A stretch of 64,000 nucleotides of DNA from FEN-987 sp964598845 (GCA_964598845.1 CAZRDM010000011.1:9728-73727); one strand, 5' to 3'; positions 43,060 through 52,215 are shown, counted from the stretch's first letter. The notes: generated by a model from the sequence alone, not told the origin. Numbers and translations are program-made.

Positions 43060-45186
43060 CTACATCATAACGGGCATGAATCTTTCTTCTTCAACTGCCT
43101 TACTTAGACGGCCTACGATGGGGACTTCGTTGTCACAGTACTCGCATCGATTTTCCCTGTCCAGGTGCCAGCCGAGGATGTCGAAGCCATATCGCTCCAC
43201 AACGATCTTGCTGCATCCGGAACAATAGGTGTGTTCGAGTGGATGACCAGGAACATTACCTATGTATGCGTAGTTCAAGCCAACTTCTTTGGCGACTGCG
43301 TGGCATTTCTCCAGTGTAGCGACAGGAGTCCACGTAAGGTGCATCAACTTATAGTCTGGATGAAATCTTAGGAAGTGGATGGGCGTATCAGGGCCTAGGT
43401 TATCATAAACCCATGAACACAGTTTCTTGACTGCGCCCAAGTTGTCGCCGATCTCTGGGACGACGAGGTCAGTGATCTCGATGTGAACGTCTGTCTTGTC
43501 GCGAATCTCAAGCAAAGTTTGGAAAATGGGATCTGCGTTTGCGATCCCGATGTATTTCCTCACGAAGTCAGTTTCACCGCTTCCCTTGAAGTCAACCGTA
43601 ATGCAATCTAGGAAATCTCTCATCAGACTCACAGTTTCAGGTGTGTCGTATCCATTCGAGACGAATATGTTGACGAGGCCTTCCTTCCTAGCTTGCACTC
43701 CTATGTCATGAGCGAACTCAATGAAAATTGTAGGTTGATTGTACGTGTAGGCCAGACCTTGGCAGCGATAACGCTTAGTCATCTCGACCACCCTCTCAGG
43801 AGTCACATCTAACCCTTCGATCCTACGTCGCTGACTAATGTCGAAGTTCTGACAATAAGCGCAGTTGTGCGAGACTATTCCATCTGCGACATAGTTGTGG
43901 TTGGGGATACATTCGAAACTGTAGACCTGTTCGAACCTATCGGTAGGTTTAGCGTCTTCTAGAACGACCCATTGACGCTTGTTGGTCAGAACAGGTTGCG
44001 ATAATCGTTCTCTGATGAGGGCTTTTACTTCTTCAGGATGATTGAAAAGATAAGCTCCTGATATCCTCAGGATTTCCCATCCATTGACCCGGAGAGTCTC
44101 ATCTCTAGACATATCTCGTTCCTGTACCCGTTCATTATGGTAATGCCACCATCCGTCCACTTCGATATCGAGCTTGGCGTCAGGAAATGCGGCGTCGGCC
44201 ACATAGTAGGTCTGCGAGCTCGCGGTTCTCTTCTCGGGTCGGATCCTGTATTCCTTCTCATACTTCACGTTCAGTTCATCGAGAAGATCATACAACCGAA
44301 CTTGCCCCGCGGATGGATGACGATGCAGCCACGTTCGCAGCTTGTCCACGTTTCTGTGCCAACCATGACTCGAATCAGTTAGGAATCGTTCCTTACTACT
44401 TTGCAAAGCGCGTCTTGCGACATCGGGATCCTTCATCGGATTCCTGAGTTTCATCCTCTGACTGTAGCGCGCGAGCACCTCTGGAGTCTTCTCAAGCTCG
44501 CGGGTGTAGCATTCGCCTCGGTGGCGGTTCCAATTTTCGAATCCTGTTACCTTAGCACCGCATTTTGCGCAAGTAAACTCTGCGCGCTCAATTGAAACCG
44601 CTCTCTTGCGTTTCCAGGCTTCTGTATTTTGATACCAGACTTTCAGGAGATGCTCTCCCGGAGTAAGTTCCTTGACGGTCTTCCAGCCAGATTGCGTTAA
44701 GAGTGGGTGTTCTTGAGTAATTAGAAGTCGACCGAGGCCTCGCGTTCCATATTTTACTTCCCATAAGCGAGCTGACCGTGTTCCAACATGGGTAACCACG
44801 TTCGGCGATATTTTCATTCCATTGTCCAGATCATAGGACCAAATGGCGTCTCCAGGAACTAGCTCCTCAACGTTCCTTGTCTGCCCAGTGCTGAGTAGGA
44901 TCTTGGTACCTGCGGCATGGCAGAGCCAGTTGCAGCCCGTGGTGGCGATTGAGAATATCCTGCTCCCAGGCATGTAGTGTGTTACGGGTTTCTTCTCGAT
45001 GGGATCTATGTGGCCGGTAATAATCTTGCCATATACAAACAACCAGAGTTTTCCATCAACGTTTCCGCGGATCCCGCATAATCCGATTTTGCCTTCCGGG
45101 ATGTTGCAGTAACGAGCGCAAGCAGTACATCTCACCCTACCGCCACGTACCGTCTCGTACAGCAGTGCTTCTTTGCCTAGCGGCAT
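43060..45186 (-). CDS. amrS: AmrS-type radical SAM enzyme (COG1180) interrupted by an intein
   Basis: Removing the intein, the exteins form one radical SAM protein of about 355 residues: N-terminal RCTACARYCNIPEGKIGLCGIRGN, FSIATTGCNWL, then CAYCQNFDISQ, which reconstitutes the CxxxCxxC cluster motif as CNWLCAYC. This is the AmmeMemoRadiSam protein related to PFL-activating enzymes; its biological target is unsettled, and its usual AMMECR1 and MEMO partners are not here. ATG 45186 is the start, seven bases after AAGGTGG; GTG 45195 lies in that site. The C-terminus adds cysteine pairs (CSGCSK, CEYC). Confidence 0.9.
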   Translation of the reverse strand: MPLGKEALLYETVRGGRVRCTACARYCNIPEGKIGLCGIRGNVDGKLWLFVYGKIITGHIDPIEKKPVTHYMPGSRIFSIATTGCNWLCHAAGTKILLSTGQTRNVEELVPGDAIWSYDLDNGMKISPNVVTHVGTRSARLWEVKYGTRGLGRLLITQEHPLLTQSGWKTVKELTPGEHLLKVWYQNTEAWKRKRAVSIERAEFTCAKCGAKVTGFENWNRHRGECYTRELEKTPEVLARYSQRMKLRNPMKDPDVARRALQSSKERFLTDSSHGWHRNVDKLRTWLHRHPSAGQVRLYDLLDELNVKYEKEYRIRPEKRTASSQTYYVADAAFPDAKLDIEVDGWWHYHNERVQERDMSRDETLRVNGWEILRISGAYLFNHPEEVKALIRERLSQPVLTNKRQWVVLEDAKPTDRFEQVYSFECIPNHNYVADGIVSHNCAYCQNFDISQRRRIEGLDVTPERVVEMTKRYRCQGLAYTYNQPTIFIEFAHDIGVQARKEGLVNIFVSNGYDTPETVSLMRDFLDCITVDFKGSGETDFVRKYIGIANADPIFQTLLEIRDKTDVHIEITDLVVPEIGDNLGAVKKLCSWVYDNLGPDTPIHFLRFHPDYKLMHLTWTPVATLEKCHAVAKEVGLNYAYIGNVPGHPLEHTYCSGCSKIVVERYGFDILGWHLDRENRCEYCDNEVPIVGRLSKAVEEERFMPVMM
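43864..44922 (-). mobile_element. Intein with zinc finger and Vsr/DUF559-like nuclease
   Basis: A 353-residue in-frame intein starts at Cys1 (CHAAGTKILL) and ends VSHN, followed by extein Cys. Block A is residues 1-30, block B has ITQEHPLLTQSGW, and block F/G reads YSFECIPNHNYVADGIVSHN. Between them lie a C2HC finger (C118, C121, H134, C138) and an endonuclease-like domain at about 208-303 with FPDAKLDIEVDG, a WHYHNERVQERD stretch and NGWEILRI, resembling Vsr/DUF559 nucleases rather than LAGLIDADG. It sits on the second cysteine of the radical SAM motif. Confidence 0.9.
45176..45186 (-). promoter_or_regulatory. Start decision for the radical SAM gene
   Basis: AAGGTGG stands seven bases before ATG 45186 on the minus strand. 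The alternative GTG 45195 lies inside that Shine-Dalgarno stretch and would leave no ribosome site of its own. Confidence 0.4.
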
Positions 45187-45195
45187 GGTAACCAC

Positions 45196-45779
45196 CTTTC
45201 AGTGAGGGCTGTCTTGGGAGAACGTTTGGCTATCCGATTCCTTTCCTCAATTAGTTTTCGATTTCGCTATGCCATAAACCTATCGAGGTGAACTAAGGCA
45301 GGATTACCATCATGTTTCGCGGCCCCATGAATCCTCATTTCGTGACGGTTCTTGAAAAGTGTCAGGCAGACTCTTCGTGACGAACCTTGTAGTAGAGATA
45401 TTGAACTGACTCTCCGGAGTGTATGGGGCCTCGTAGAGGGACAAAGGACCGCTTCCTTGGTGAGAAATCAAACGATGACCCTCCCTTGCAGAAAACAATC
45501 TTTGGTTCAAGCCAAATCAAGCAGCAAACGCAAATTTTCTCCATGAGTGGTTTTCGCAGACGCGGCTACAGATCTTCGAACTTCTCCAGTGGAAACAGCC
45601 CATGCTCTAGTGATTTGGGTTCGCAGGTTCGCCGCGATTTTCTGCCTGCACTTTTCTAGAATTCTGGTTGCAATGTTTCTTAGATCCTTAGCCCACTCAT
45701 GTTTTAAGTGGAGACATTTCAAGGCAGACCGCAGTAGCGCTGAAACAGACGCATATCCAGACCGAATGCGAACTCGCAG
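45196..45779. other. Gene-poor stretch between the radical SAM and wHTH genes
   Basis: Most of these 584 bases hold nothing I can support. The one frame with coding-like composition is the minus-strand ORF listed at 45507-45722. Other short frames on either strand look like noise, and I find no tRNA or hairpin. Confidence 0.4.
45507..45722 (-). CDS. Possible small basic helical protein
   Basis: A 71-codon frame from TTG 45722. The product would be a soluble basic helix-rich protein (WAKDLRNIATRILEKCRQKIAANLRTQITRAW) without known motifs. It overlaps shadow frames on the plus strand, and no clear ribosome site is visible. It is included because the composition looks coding, but chance is quite possible. 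Confidence 0.25.
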   Translation of the reverse strand: MKCLHLKHEWAKDLRNIATRILEKCRQKIAANLRTQITRAWAVSTGEVRRSVAASAKTTHGENLRLLLDLA

Positions 45780-45788
45780 TTGATTCGT

Positions 45789-46073
45789 ATGACCAACTTC
45801 TCCTCAAACAGAAGTGTCGTGCAACGCGTATGGTCGCTTGCATCAGATGGACGATGGTATTCGCTGGAAGAGCTTGCGAAGCGGTTGGTTCTAAGCGTGG
45901 TCCAGGTGAGGATGGTTCTGGATTTTCTCGTCAAGTATGGATTTGCTGAATGGAAGGATGAATTGGAGACGGAGTTCAGGATCAAGGCGGATGCTCCGTC
46001 ACCATGCGAGATCGCAAAAGTCCTGCGCTATTTTGCTCGGGAGCGGAGGCTGTACGAGGGCTCAGCTGCCTAG
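45789..46073 (+). CDS. Winged-helix DNA-binding protein
   Basis: A 94-residue protein with a single winged helix: VWSLASDGRWYSLEELAKRLVLSVVQVRMVLDFLVKYGFAEW, where the middle helix is the predicted recognition helix, plus a short C-terminal helix that could aid dimerisation. No ligand domain is present. ATG 45789 is preferred over TTG 45780. Its targets are not evident. Confidence 0.65.
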   Translation: MTNFSSNRSVVQRVWSLASDGRWYSLEELAKRLVLSVVQVRMVLDFLVKYGFAEWKDELETEFRIKADAPSPCEIAKVLRYFARERRLYEGSAA

Positions 46074-46192
46074 TGTCCTTGTGTCAGTCATCGTCGTGGA
46101 ACTGAAACTCTCTTGACTCTCTCCGTAATCTTTCCTGATTCTTCGAGAGCTCTATGAGCGATAGATGACGAATCATCGCACACGTCTTTTGT

Positions 46193-47464
46193 TCATGGTA
46201 GCGCTGTTCTCGGTGTGAGATGTGGAGGGGGACGTATTGGTGCACGGCATCGGTAGCAGAAGCGGACTCGGGAGTTGGAGAGGTCGATCTTTGCTCTGCA
46301 GGATTGACAGGTCGTCCGAAGCTTGTTCCGGTTAGTCAAGAAACCGAGTTGTCGTAGAATGCCTGCGGCCCTGTGACGTAGGCTGAACGATTGATATTCA
46401 ACCGGAACCGGGGGTTCCATCTGGTGAAGGCTGTGCAGCACGTAGTGTTCCTTCGGCACTGTCGGCTCGATTCTCTTTGACGGAAACATCGGTGCGGCTT
46501 TGCGGTTGTTCTCCGTCAGTTGTCCGTGTCCTTGAGGTCTTTGTGTTTGCTCAAATGGGAGGCGTGGTCTCCGCATATACTCGATCTTCTTAACCTTGTC
46601 AGATACGAGCACATATCTCATGAAGCGGTGTTCATTTCTCAGCCAAGGATATTCTGTGGCATAGTCTTTCCGCATCTTTGCATCGTTACTGAGTACTACC
46701 GCGCCTGTTTCATCAGCTAACTGGAGGATGAGGTGATCGGAGGGGTGTCCCGGCGGCATCTGGATGACAGCCTGCTTTCTGATTAAGGATTCTAATGCCG
46801 TTTGGTCATCCACGTGATGCCTCAAACTGGCGTCTATGACTATGAAGCATGTACGCCCTTGGGATGCGGTTCTCTCCCACTTCTCCTGCCTATCCAGTAG
46901 CTGGTGAAGAATCCACATTCTTCCTGGATTGCTGCAAGGCTTCTCATTGTGCGGTTCGCATCCAACATGCCTGACCAGATTCGATCCGTCCACTACTAGC
47001 GATTCGCCTTCTTCCAGCAGGTTGAAGGGGTTCGAATCCAACATGTCGAGCATGAAAGGGGCGTGCCTTAAAGTCTCACTCTTATGCCTGCTTTCCATGT
47101 CCTCATGGTCATTTCCTTGGTTCGTGTACTCTTTAGGCTCAGCCGGTGTCGACGGCACAGCGCTGCTGCCTGGAGCACCTTGTTCAATCCGTTTCCTTTT
47201 CAGTTTCTTTAATGTTGCAGCCTTTCCGTACCATGCTTCTGGATAATCAGGTTTGAGCCTGATCGCCTCTTCGAAGCACGCCAACGCTTCCTCAAGTCGG
47301 CGCAACTCTACGAGGGTGACGGCTTTCCCATACCAGAGTAACGCTTCCCGATCAGAACTAGCATGATGGAACCTCTGACTTTCGGAGCTGTCTAGGTCTT
47401 CCTTCAAGAGAACCGGCCCTTGGGGAAAGCACGGGTCAGACACTCGTTCGAAAGGGAATTTCAT
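46193..47464 (-). CDS. TPR, NYN (Zc3h12a-like RNase) and zinc-ribbon fusion
   Basis: The 423-residue protein has TPR-like repeats at about residues 40-90 (GKAVTLVELRRLEEALACFEEAIRLKPDYPEAWYGKAATL), a linker, then a NYN/PIN-like nuclease domain at 155-290 whose acidic residues are in VVDGSNLVRH (D159), FIVIDASLRHHVD (D211), SDHLILQLA (D243) and VLSNDAKMRKD (D261), the order seen in Regnase/Zc3h12a RNases. A C-terminal zinc ribbon (C386, C389, C403, C406) follows. It is probably an RNase; the RNA target is unknown. Confidence 0.7.
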   Translation of the reverse strand: MKFPFERVSDPCFPQGPVLLKEDLDSSESQRFHHASSDREALLWYGKAVTLVELRRLEEALACFEEAIRLKPDYPEAWYGKAATLKKLKRKRIEQGAPGSSAVPSTPAEPKEYTNQGNDHEDMESRHKSETLRHAPFMLDMLDSNPFNLLEEGESLVVDGSNLVRHVGCEPHNEKPCSNPGRMWILHQLLDRQEKWERTASQGRTCFIVIDASLRHHVDDQTALESLIRKQAVIQMPPGHPSDHLILQLADETGAVVLSNDAKMRKDYATEYPWLRNEHRFMRYVLVSDKVKKIEYMRRPRLPFEQTQRPQGHGQLTENNRKAAPMFPSKRIEPTVPKEHYVLHSLHQMEPPVPVEYQSFSLRHRAAGILRQLGFLTNRNKLRTTCQSCRAKIDLSNSRVRFCYRCRAPIRPPPHLTPRTALP

Positions 47465-47566
47465 AATTTCAAATAACTTCGTGTATAGGAAGCGCCTAGA
47501 GGCTTGCCAGAGTCCATAGCATCATTAACAAATAGGCGGCAGTGCTTAGACCTAGAAGGGCGGCAG

Positions 47567-48625
47567 TTAGACGTGGAGTAGATCGATACCACATTCCTGA
47601 CAGTACCTGACGTCACTATATGGTGGTATCTTAGCTCGGCATTTGGGACAGATCTTTACTACCGGACCCTTCAGCGCCGCGGAACGGTCCTTCTTGAGCG
47701 TCGATCTTACGAAGAGTGCAATTGACAGCGCAAACACGGCTGAAAGCACGCCGATAACTATGTAGAATTGTTCCGCTCCTAGACCGAACGCAAGCGGTGT
47801 CACCGGTAAAGCTTTCGAGGATGAAGTTACGGTAGTGGTCCCTTCCCCTGTTTCAACTGATGTCGTAATCTCGCTGGTGGTTGTGATTGTCGTGCTCTCA
47901 ACAGTTTCGATTGTGGATTGGATAGGGATCGTAGCAATCGCCTTGGCATCGTCCCAGTGAATTGAGACGTACTCTGAAAGTGCCATGGCGTTGGATGTTC
48001 CGGATCGCACAAGTTGAAGGGAAACCACGATCCGGATTTCCTCGCTCTGTTGAAATGGCACTAACCCTTCTTCGCCGAACTCGGACTGGAAGTCCGCAGT
48101 CACATTGCGGGCTATCTGTAACCAAGTTCCACATGTCGCCGGAGCATCGTACCGTGTCGTTAGATTTCCAACCTGAACCTGCAGACGCCCTATGCTACCT
48201 TCAGGGAAAGAGCAGGAACGGGTAAAATACCATGCTTCGATAACCAAACCTCGTAAATTCTGAATAGAGATTGGCTGGAGGACGCCCTGAACGTCGGCTT
48301 TCAAAAGCATTGAGGTGGGACGCAGGTCTAACAGAAGAGAGGAGTTGCCCAAGTGACGTATGAAACGTGAGACGGCGGACTGCCCTATCCCACTATCGAT
48401 TGCTTGCCAACCCGAAAGACCGGACTCGAAGTCTCCGTTTTCAAGGATAGATGTCTGAACTGTCTTCTCTTGATTGACTTGATCGACTCCAGCGCTAAAT
48501 AGCCTAGCGCGGGAGGCTAAAGATTGATTCTTTTCCATGACCGTCGCATGCACCAAAGCCACCGAGCCCGATATGAGAAGCACAAGCGTCAGAACCGCGA
48601 TTATTCGATCTCGATCATACCTCAT
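47567..48625 (-). CDS. Single-pass surface protein with jelly-roll-like domain and cytoplasmic zinc ribbon
   Basis: The 352-residue protein starts with a signal sequence (RIIAVLTLVLLISGSVALV), then a beta-sandwich region opening with ENGDFESGLSGWQ, the entry found in CBM4/9-like carbohydrate-binding domains, and IEAWYFTRSC. A Thr/Ser-rich stalk (TTITTTSEITT) leads to a membrane helix (FYIVIGVLSAVFALSIALFV), and the short tail has a zinc ribbon, CPKCRAKIPPYSDVRYCQECG. The outside could bind sugar or glycoprotein. The tail must face the cytoplasm. Function is unknown. Confidence 0.6.
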   Translation of the reverse strand: MRYDRDRIIAVLTLVLLISGSVALVHATVMEKNQSLASRARLFSAGVDQVNQEKTVQTSILENGDFESGLSGWQAIDSGIGQSAVSRFIRHLGNSSLLLDLRPTSMLLKADVQGVLQPISIQNLRGLVIEAWYFTRSCSFPEGSIGRLQVQVGNLTTRYDAPATCGTWLQIARNVTADFQSEFGEEGLVPFQQSEEIRIVVSLQLVRSGTSNAMALSEYVSIHWDDAKAIATIPIQSTIETVESTTITTTSEITTSVETGEGTTTVTSSSKALPVTPLAFGLGAEQFYIVIGVLSAVFALSIALFVRSTLKKDRSAALKGPVVKICPKCRAKIPPYSDVRYCQECGIDLLHV

Positions 48626-48758
48626 GTCCGTTCACCTGTGCGTTCACATTGCTCAGGGTTGGTCCACTCTTATTATGGGTTGGCCGTTGATTACAGTTCT
48701 GAATCAGACCGCTATTGTTCTGGTTGCGTTTCAAGCTTTCCACTTCTCTGCAGGAATC

Positions 48759-50183
48759 TTACACTGCTTGAACTCGGAGGAGGTCAGTTGTCCCCCCGGG
48801 GGTGGAAGGGTCTCCGCATACGACGACGATCCTGTCGCCTCTTTGAACGGTCTGAGTGGTTAGCGCGGCCGTCTTGGCTGCATCGAAGATCTCAGCTGTG
48901 GTTGAGAGTTTCCTAACAAGGTAAGGATACACGCCCCACAACAGCGAAAGTCGATTCATTACTGGTGTGCTGTAGGTGAGCGCGATGATTGGCACTGAAG
49001 ATCGGTATTTCGACACTCGATGGGCAGTCAATCCTGTTCGGGTGTGTGCTGCGATGCAGGCCGCGCCAAGTTCATAGGCAACCTCGCAGGCCGAGAAACT
49101 AATAGATTCTTGGACGACTCCTTTCACTAGGGCTCGTCGGAAATCCAGAAGAGCCCTATATGGAAGGTTCTTCTCGGTGGCCGCGGCGATCTTTCTTATC
49201 ACTCTTACCGCCTCAATAGGATATTTTCCCACAGCTGTCTCTTCGGAGAGCATTACCGCATCCGTTCCATCGATTATTGCGTTGGCGATGTCGGTTACCT
49301 CGGCGCGTGTTGGAGCAGGATTGTTCACCATGGACTCGAGCATCTGTGTCGCCGTTATGACTGGTTTGCCGGCGATGTTGGCCTTCTCGATAATCTGCTT
49401 CTGGAGTACAGGCACATCTTCGATCTCCATCTCGACTCCAAGGTCTCCTCTTGCGACCATTATGCCGTTCGCCTCGCTCACGATCGCATTGAAGTTCTCG
49501 ACCGCCTCCCGTTTCTCTATCTTAGCGATAACCCAGGCATGAGAATGCATCTGCTTCACAATCTGCTTGGCTCTCTCAACCTCGGTTGCAGTTGTTGTGA
49601 ATGATAATCCAATGAAATCTGCGGCATTTCGAAGAGCAAATCGAAGTAGATCGGCATCTCTAGGTGTGAGCGCCCTTAACCCGAGCTTCTTCCCAGGAAC
49701 GTTCACTCCCTTCCCGGAGAAGAGATCGCCGCCTCTTACGACTCGACAAATAACCTCGTCACAGCTTGCCCTCCGAACCGTCAGTCTGATTGTCCCGTCA
49801 GCAAGGTAGATCTGGTCTCCCCTGTCTAGATCTCGAAGGACGGATGGAGGACTTACAGCGATACGTTTCTGATCTCCTATCACGGATCGACCTGTTAGGG
49901 TGAGTTGCTCGCCCACCTTGAGATTGACAGGTTCCGGAGAAACCTTGCCAACTCGAATCTTGGGACCGGGCAAATCTACCAAGATCCCGATCGGTACCTT
50001 CAGTTGTCGTGAGACCGCACGGATCGTCCGAACCCGGGCGACATGCTCACTCTGGGTCTCATGCGAAAGATTCAGTCTGGCAACATTCATGCCAGCTTCT
50101 GCTAGACGTCCGAGCATAGGTTTCGATTCGGTTGCTGGTCCGATGGTGCATACGGTCTTGGTCTTCGTTCTCCCTAGGATCAT
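48759..50183 (-). CDS. pyk: Pyruvate kinase
   Basis: A full 474-residue enzyme: TKTVCTIGPATESKPML and GMNVARLNLSHE at the N-terminus, LVDLPGPKIRVG, WVIAKIEKREAVENF with the catalytic lysine region, IMVARGDLGVE and TDAVMLSEETAVGKYPIEAV, with the regulatory C-terminal domain. It makes pyruvate and ATP from phosphoenolpyruvate. ATG 50183 start, divergent from the phosphoglycerate mutase gene 115 bases away, so two lower-glycolysis enzymes share a control region. Confidence 0.97.
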   Translation of the reverse strand: MILGRTKTKTVCTIGPATESKPMLGRLAEAGMNVARLNLSHETQSEHVARVRTIRAVSRQLKVPIGILVDLPGPKIRVGKVSPEPVNLKVGEQLTLTGRSVIGDQKRIAVSPPSVLRDLDRGDQIYLADGTIRLTVRRASCDEVICRVVRGGDLFSGKGVNVPGKKLGLRALTPRDADLLRFALRNAADFIGLSFTTTATEVERAKQIVKQMHSHAWVIAKIEKREAVENFNAIVSEANGIMVARGDLGVEMEIEDVPVLQKQIIEKANIAGKPVITATQMLESMVNNPAPTRAEVTDIANAIIDGTDAVMLSEETAVGKYPIEAVRVIRKIAAATEKNLPYRALLDFRRALVKGVVQESISFSACEVAYELGAACIAAHTRTGLTAHRVSKYRSSVPIIALTYSTPVMNRLSLLWGVYPYLVRKLSTTAEIFDAAKTAALTTQTVQRGDRIVVVCGDPSTPGGTTDLLRVQAV

Positions 50184-50298
50184 CTGAGCCGCAGCCCTCC
50201 GAGTTGTGGGGGCGGTGAGGGCATATCAATAATATGGAGAGAACATTAGGAACGTTCAATTTCCTGGCGGAAGACGATGGGCATCGACTAGGCTCGAT

Positions 50299-51573
50299 GT
50301 GTGGGAATTGGAAAATCCGATACTATACGTGATTCTTGATGGCGTAGGCGACCGCCCCGTCCCAAAGTACGGAAACAGGACCCCATTGGAGGTAGCCCAA
50401 ACACCTAACCTCGACAGATTAGCGGCTAGAGGCGCGATGGGAATCGCCTATACCATCAAACGTGGTGTAGCGCCCGAGAGCGACGCAGGCGTCTTCTCAC
50501 TACTGAGCTATGATCCTTCTAGGATCGACTTGGCGAGGGGTGTCGTTGAAGCCATTGGTTCAAGCGTGAGCTTCAGGGACGGTGATCTAGCTTTGAGATG
50601 CAACTTCGCGACCGTCCAAGATGGAAAAATACTGGATAGGAGGGCTGGGAGAGACCTAGCAGGTGAGGAAGCGAAGGAACTGGTCAACGCCCTCAACGAC
50701 GACAGCGGGCTGAAGGATCTGGCTGAGTTTGAACTTAGAGCAACGATCGGCCATCGCTGTGCTCTGGTTCTTCACGCCCACCCCAAAAGATTCTCCAGCG
50801 CCATCTCGAACATCGATCCAGCATACGTGCGAAGCGGCAGGATTACGATCGCCAAGTCAGCTGTGAAACTTCCCGTACCAATCCCGAAATGTCGTGCTTT
50901 GAATCTGACGAAGGGTGCAGCCGCGACTGCTCGGCTCCTGAACAAGTTCGCTTCCAGAATTCAGGTGGTTCTTGAAGAGCATCCTGTGAACCTGCGTAGG
51001 ATAAGAAGAGGGCTTCTTCCCGCGAATTTCCTGTTAATGCGCGACGCCGGCACGAGAACCCCGATTGTTCAGACTCTTCAGGAAAAGTTTGGGCTTAGAT
51101 CAATAGCGCTGGCTGACATGCCCGTCGAGCTTGGGATCGCCAAAGTTGTCGGGATGGATATAGAGATCTTTCTTCCTGACCGCACGTTGGAAGGATATGC
51201 TCAACGCGCAAAGAAAGCAACGGAACTCACCAAGCGATACGATCTGGTCTATGTTCACCTGAAAGGCCCAGACGAACCGGGACATGACGGCGACTTTGAT
51301 GGGAAGAGGAAATCGATCGAAGATATCGACGCAGGTTTCTTTGCTTCACTCGAGGATGTGGAATCGAAGCTCGCGTGTGTGACTGCAGACCATTCAACGC
51401 CTTGTGTCGCCAAGGCGCATACAGATGACCCGGTGCCTATGTTGATAGCGGGCCCTAGTGTTAGCCCCGACGGTTCGATTCGATTCACGGAATCCTACGC
51501 GAAGAATGGAAGAATTGGAACGGTGAGTCATGGGTTCAAGATCTTGAATATGCTCACCAAGATGGCTTCTTGA
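50299..51573 (+). CDS. apgM: Archaeal cofactor-independent phosphoglycerate mutase
   Basis: A 424-residue ApgM-type enzyme of the alkaline phosphatase superfamily. Metal-binding residues sit in VILDGVGDRP (D14, D18), HLKGPDEPGHDGD and VTADHSTPC; the phosphoryl-carrying serine is at about 61 in PESDAGVFSLLSYDP. It interconverts 3- and 2-phosphoglycerate. GTG 50299 is the start. It stands back to back with pyruvate kinase. Confidence 0.95.
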   Translation: MWELENPILYVILDGVGDRPVPKYGNRTPLEVAQTPNLDRLAARGAMGIAYTIKRGVAPESDAGVFSLLSYDPSRIDLARGVVEAIGSSVSFRDGDLALRCNFATVQDGKILDRRAGRDLAGEEAKELVNALNDDSGLKDLAEFELRATIGHRCALVLHAHPKRFSSAISNIDPAYVRSGRITIAKSAVKLPVPIPKCRALNLTKGAAATARLLNKFASRIQVVLEEHPVNLRRIRRGLLPANFLLMRDAGTRTPIVQTLQEKFGLRSIALADMPVELGIAKVVGMDIEIFLPDRTLEGYAQRAKKATELTKRYDLVYVHLKGPDEPGHDGDFDGKRKSIEDIDAGFFASLEDVESKLACVTADHSTPCVAKAHTDDPVPMLIAGPSVSPDGSIRFTESYAKNGRIGTVSHGFKILNMLTKMAS

Positions 51574-51585
51574 CTTCGCCGGTGC

Positions 51586-52215
51586 TTACGGTGCAATGAA
51601 CTTCCATTTACTCATGTTCTGGAGTACATCGCGCAAAAGATCCGTCGCTCTCTTCTGATCTAACATCAGGAGGAACTTCCCAAGATGCTTGCACATGTTC
51701 TTGGAGTCTATGTTGTTGCGCCAGTCTTGGCAGTCATGCAAGATCGTGCGGTTCTTTATGTCGATTCGAACAAGATAGTCTTTGACCCTTCCATCGATCT
51801 CTTCAGACTCGGTTTTTGTTAACGATACAAGTGAGTCATCGATCTCCCTAGCCCGCTTAAGTCTGGCCGCGCCCAAGAACTGTTCGAGCAACTTCTCGAG
51901 AGGAAGTTCGTCAAGGCTTTTTCGTGGAGGTATAGTTGGAGCGGAGCGCGTGATCTTGATTTTGGTTCCGGGTGCTGTTCCAAGTTTCTTCAGGGCTTCG
52001 TCGATGCGCCAGTCAATGTAGGCTCGTTCTTCTTCCGTGTACTTGCTCCTGTTGGACCATTCGTCGAAATATCGCCGCGCGGCTTTCGCATGCCAAGGAG
52101 TATGCAGGGGGTATCGCCAGTTCTCTGGGTCGGCGTAGACAGACTGATCTTTAGGATAGCCTTTTGGTGGTCCGTCGCGTCCGAACGGTTTCCTTTCGGG
52201 TTTCCTCCCTATCAT
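51586..52215 (-). CDS. Protein with phage-type small domain and SWIM-like zinc finger
   Basis: A 209-residue soluble protein. The N-terminal part (VYADPENWRYPLHTPWHAKAARRYF, then YTEEERAYIDWRIDEALKKLG) resembles a small domain widespread in phage proteins (DUF6321/6582-like, by recall). The C-terminal part (ILHDCQDW, then MCKHLGKFLLML) looks like a SWIM-type zinc finger with the first cysteine pair reduced to one. The middle is a charged helix. I cannot assign a function; the SWIM region suggests DNA or protein binding. Confidence 0.5.
   Translation of the reverse strand: MIGRKPERKPFGRDGPPKGYPKDQSVYADPENWRYPLHTPWHAKAARRYFDEWSNRSKYTEEERAYIDWRIDEALKKLGTAPGTKIKITRSAPTIPPRKSLDELPLEKLLEQFLGAARLKRAREIDDSLVSLTKTESEEIDGRVKDYLVRIDIKNRTILHDCQDWRNNIDSKNMCKHLGKFLLMLDQKRATDLLRDVLQNMSKWKFIAP

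Noticed and set aside
45196..45779. Several 60-80 codon frames on both strands
   Set aside because: They overlap one another, have no family features and lack promoter or ribosome sites; only the 45507-45722 frame was kept at low confidence.
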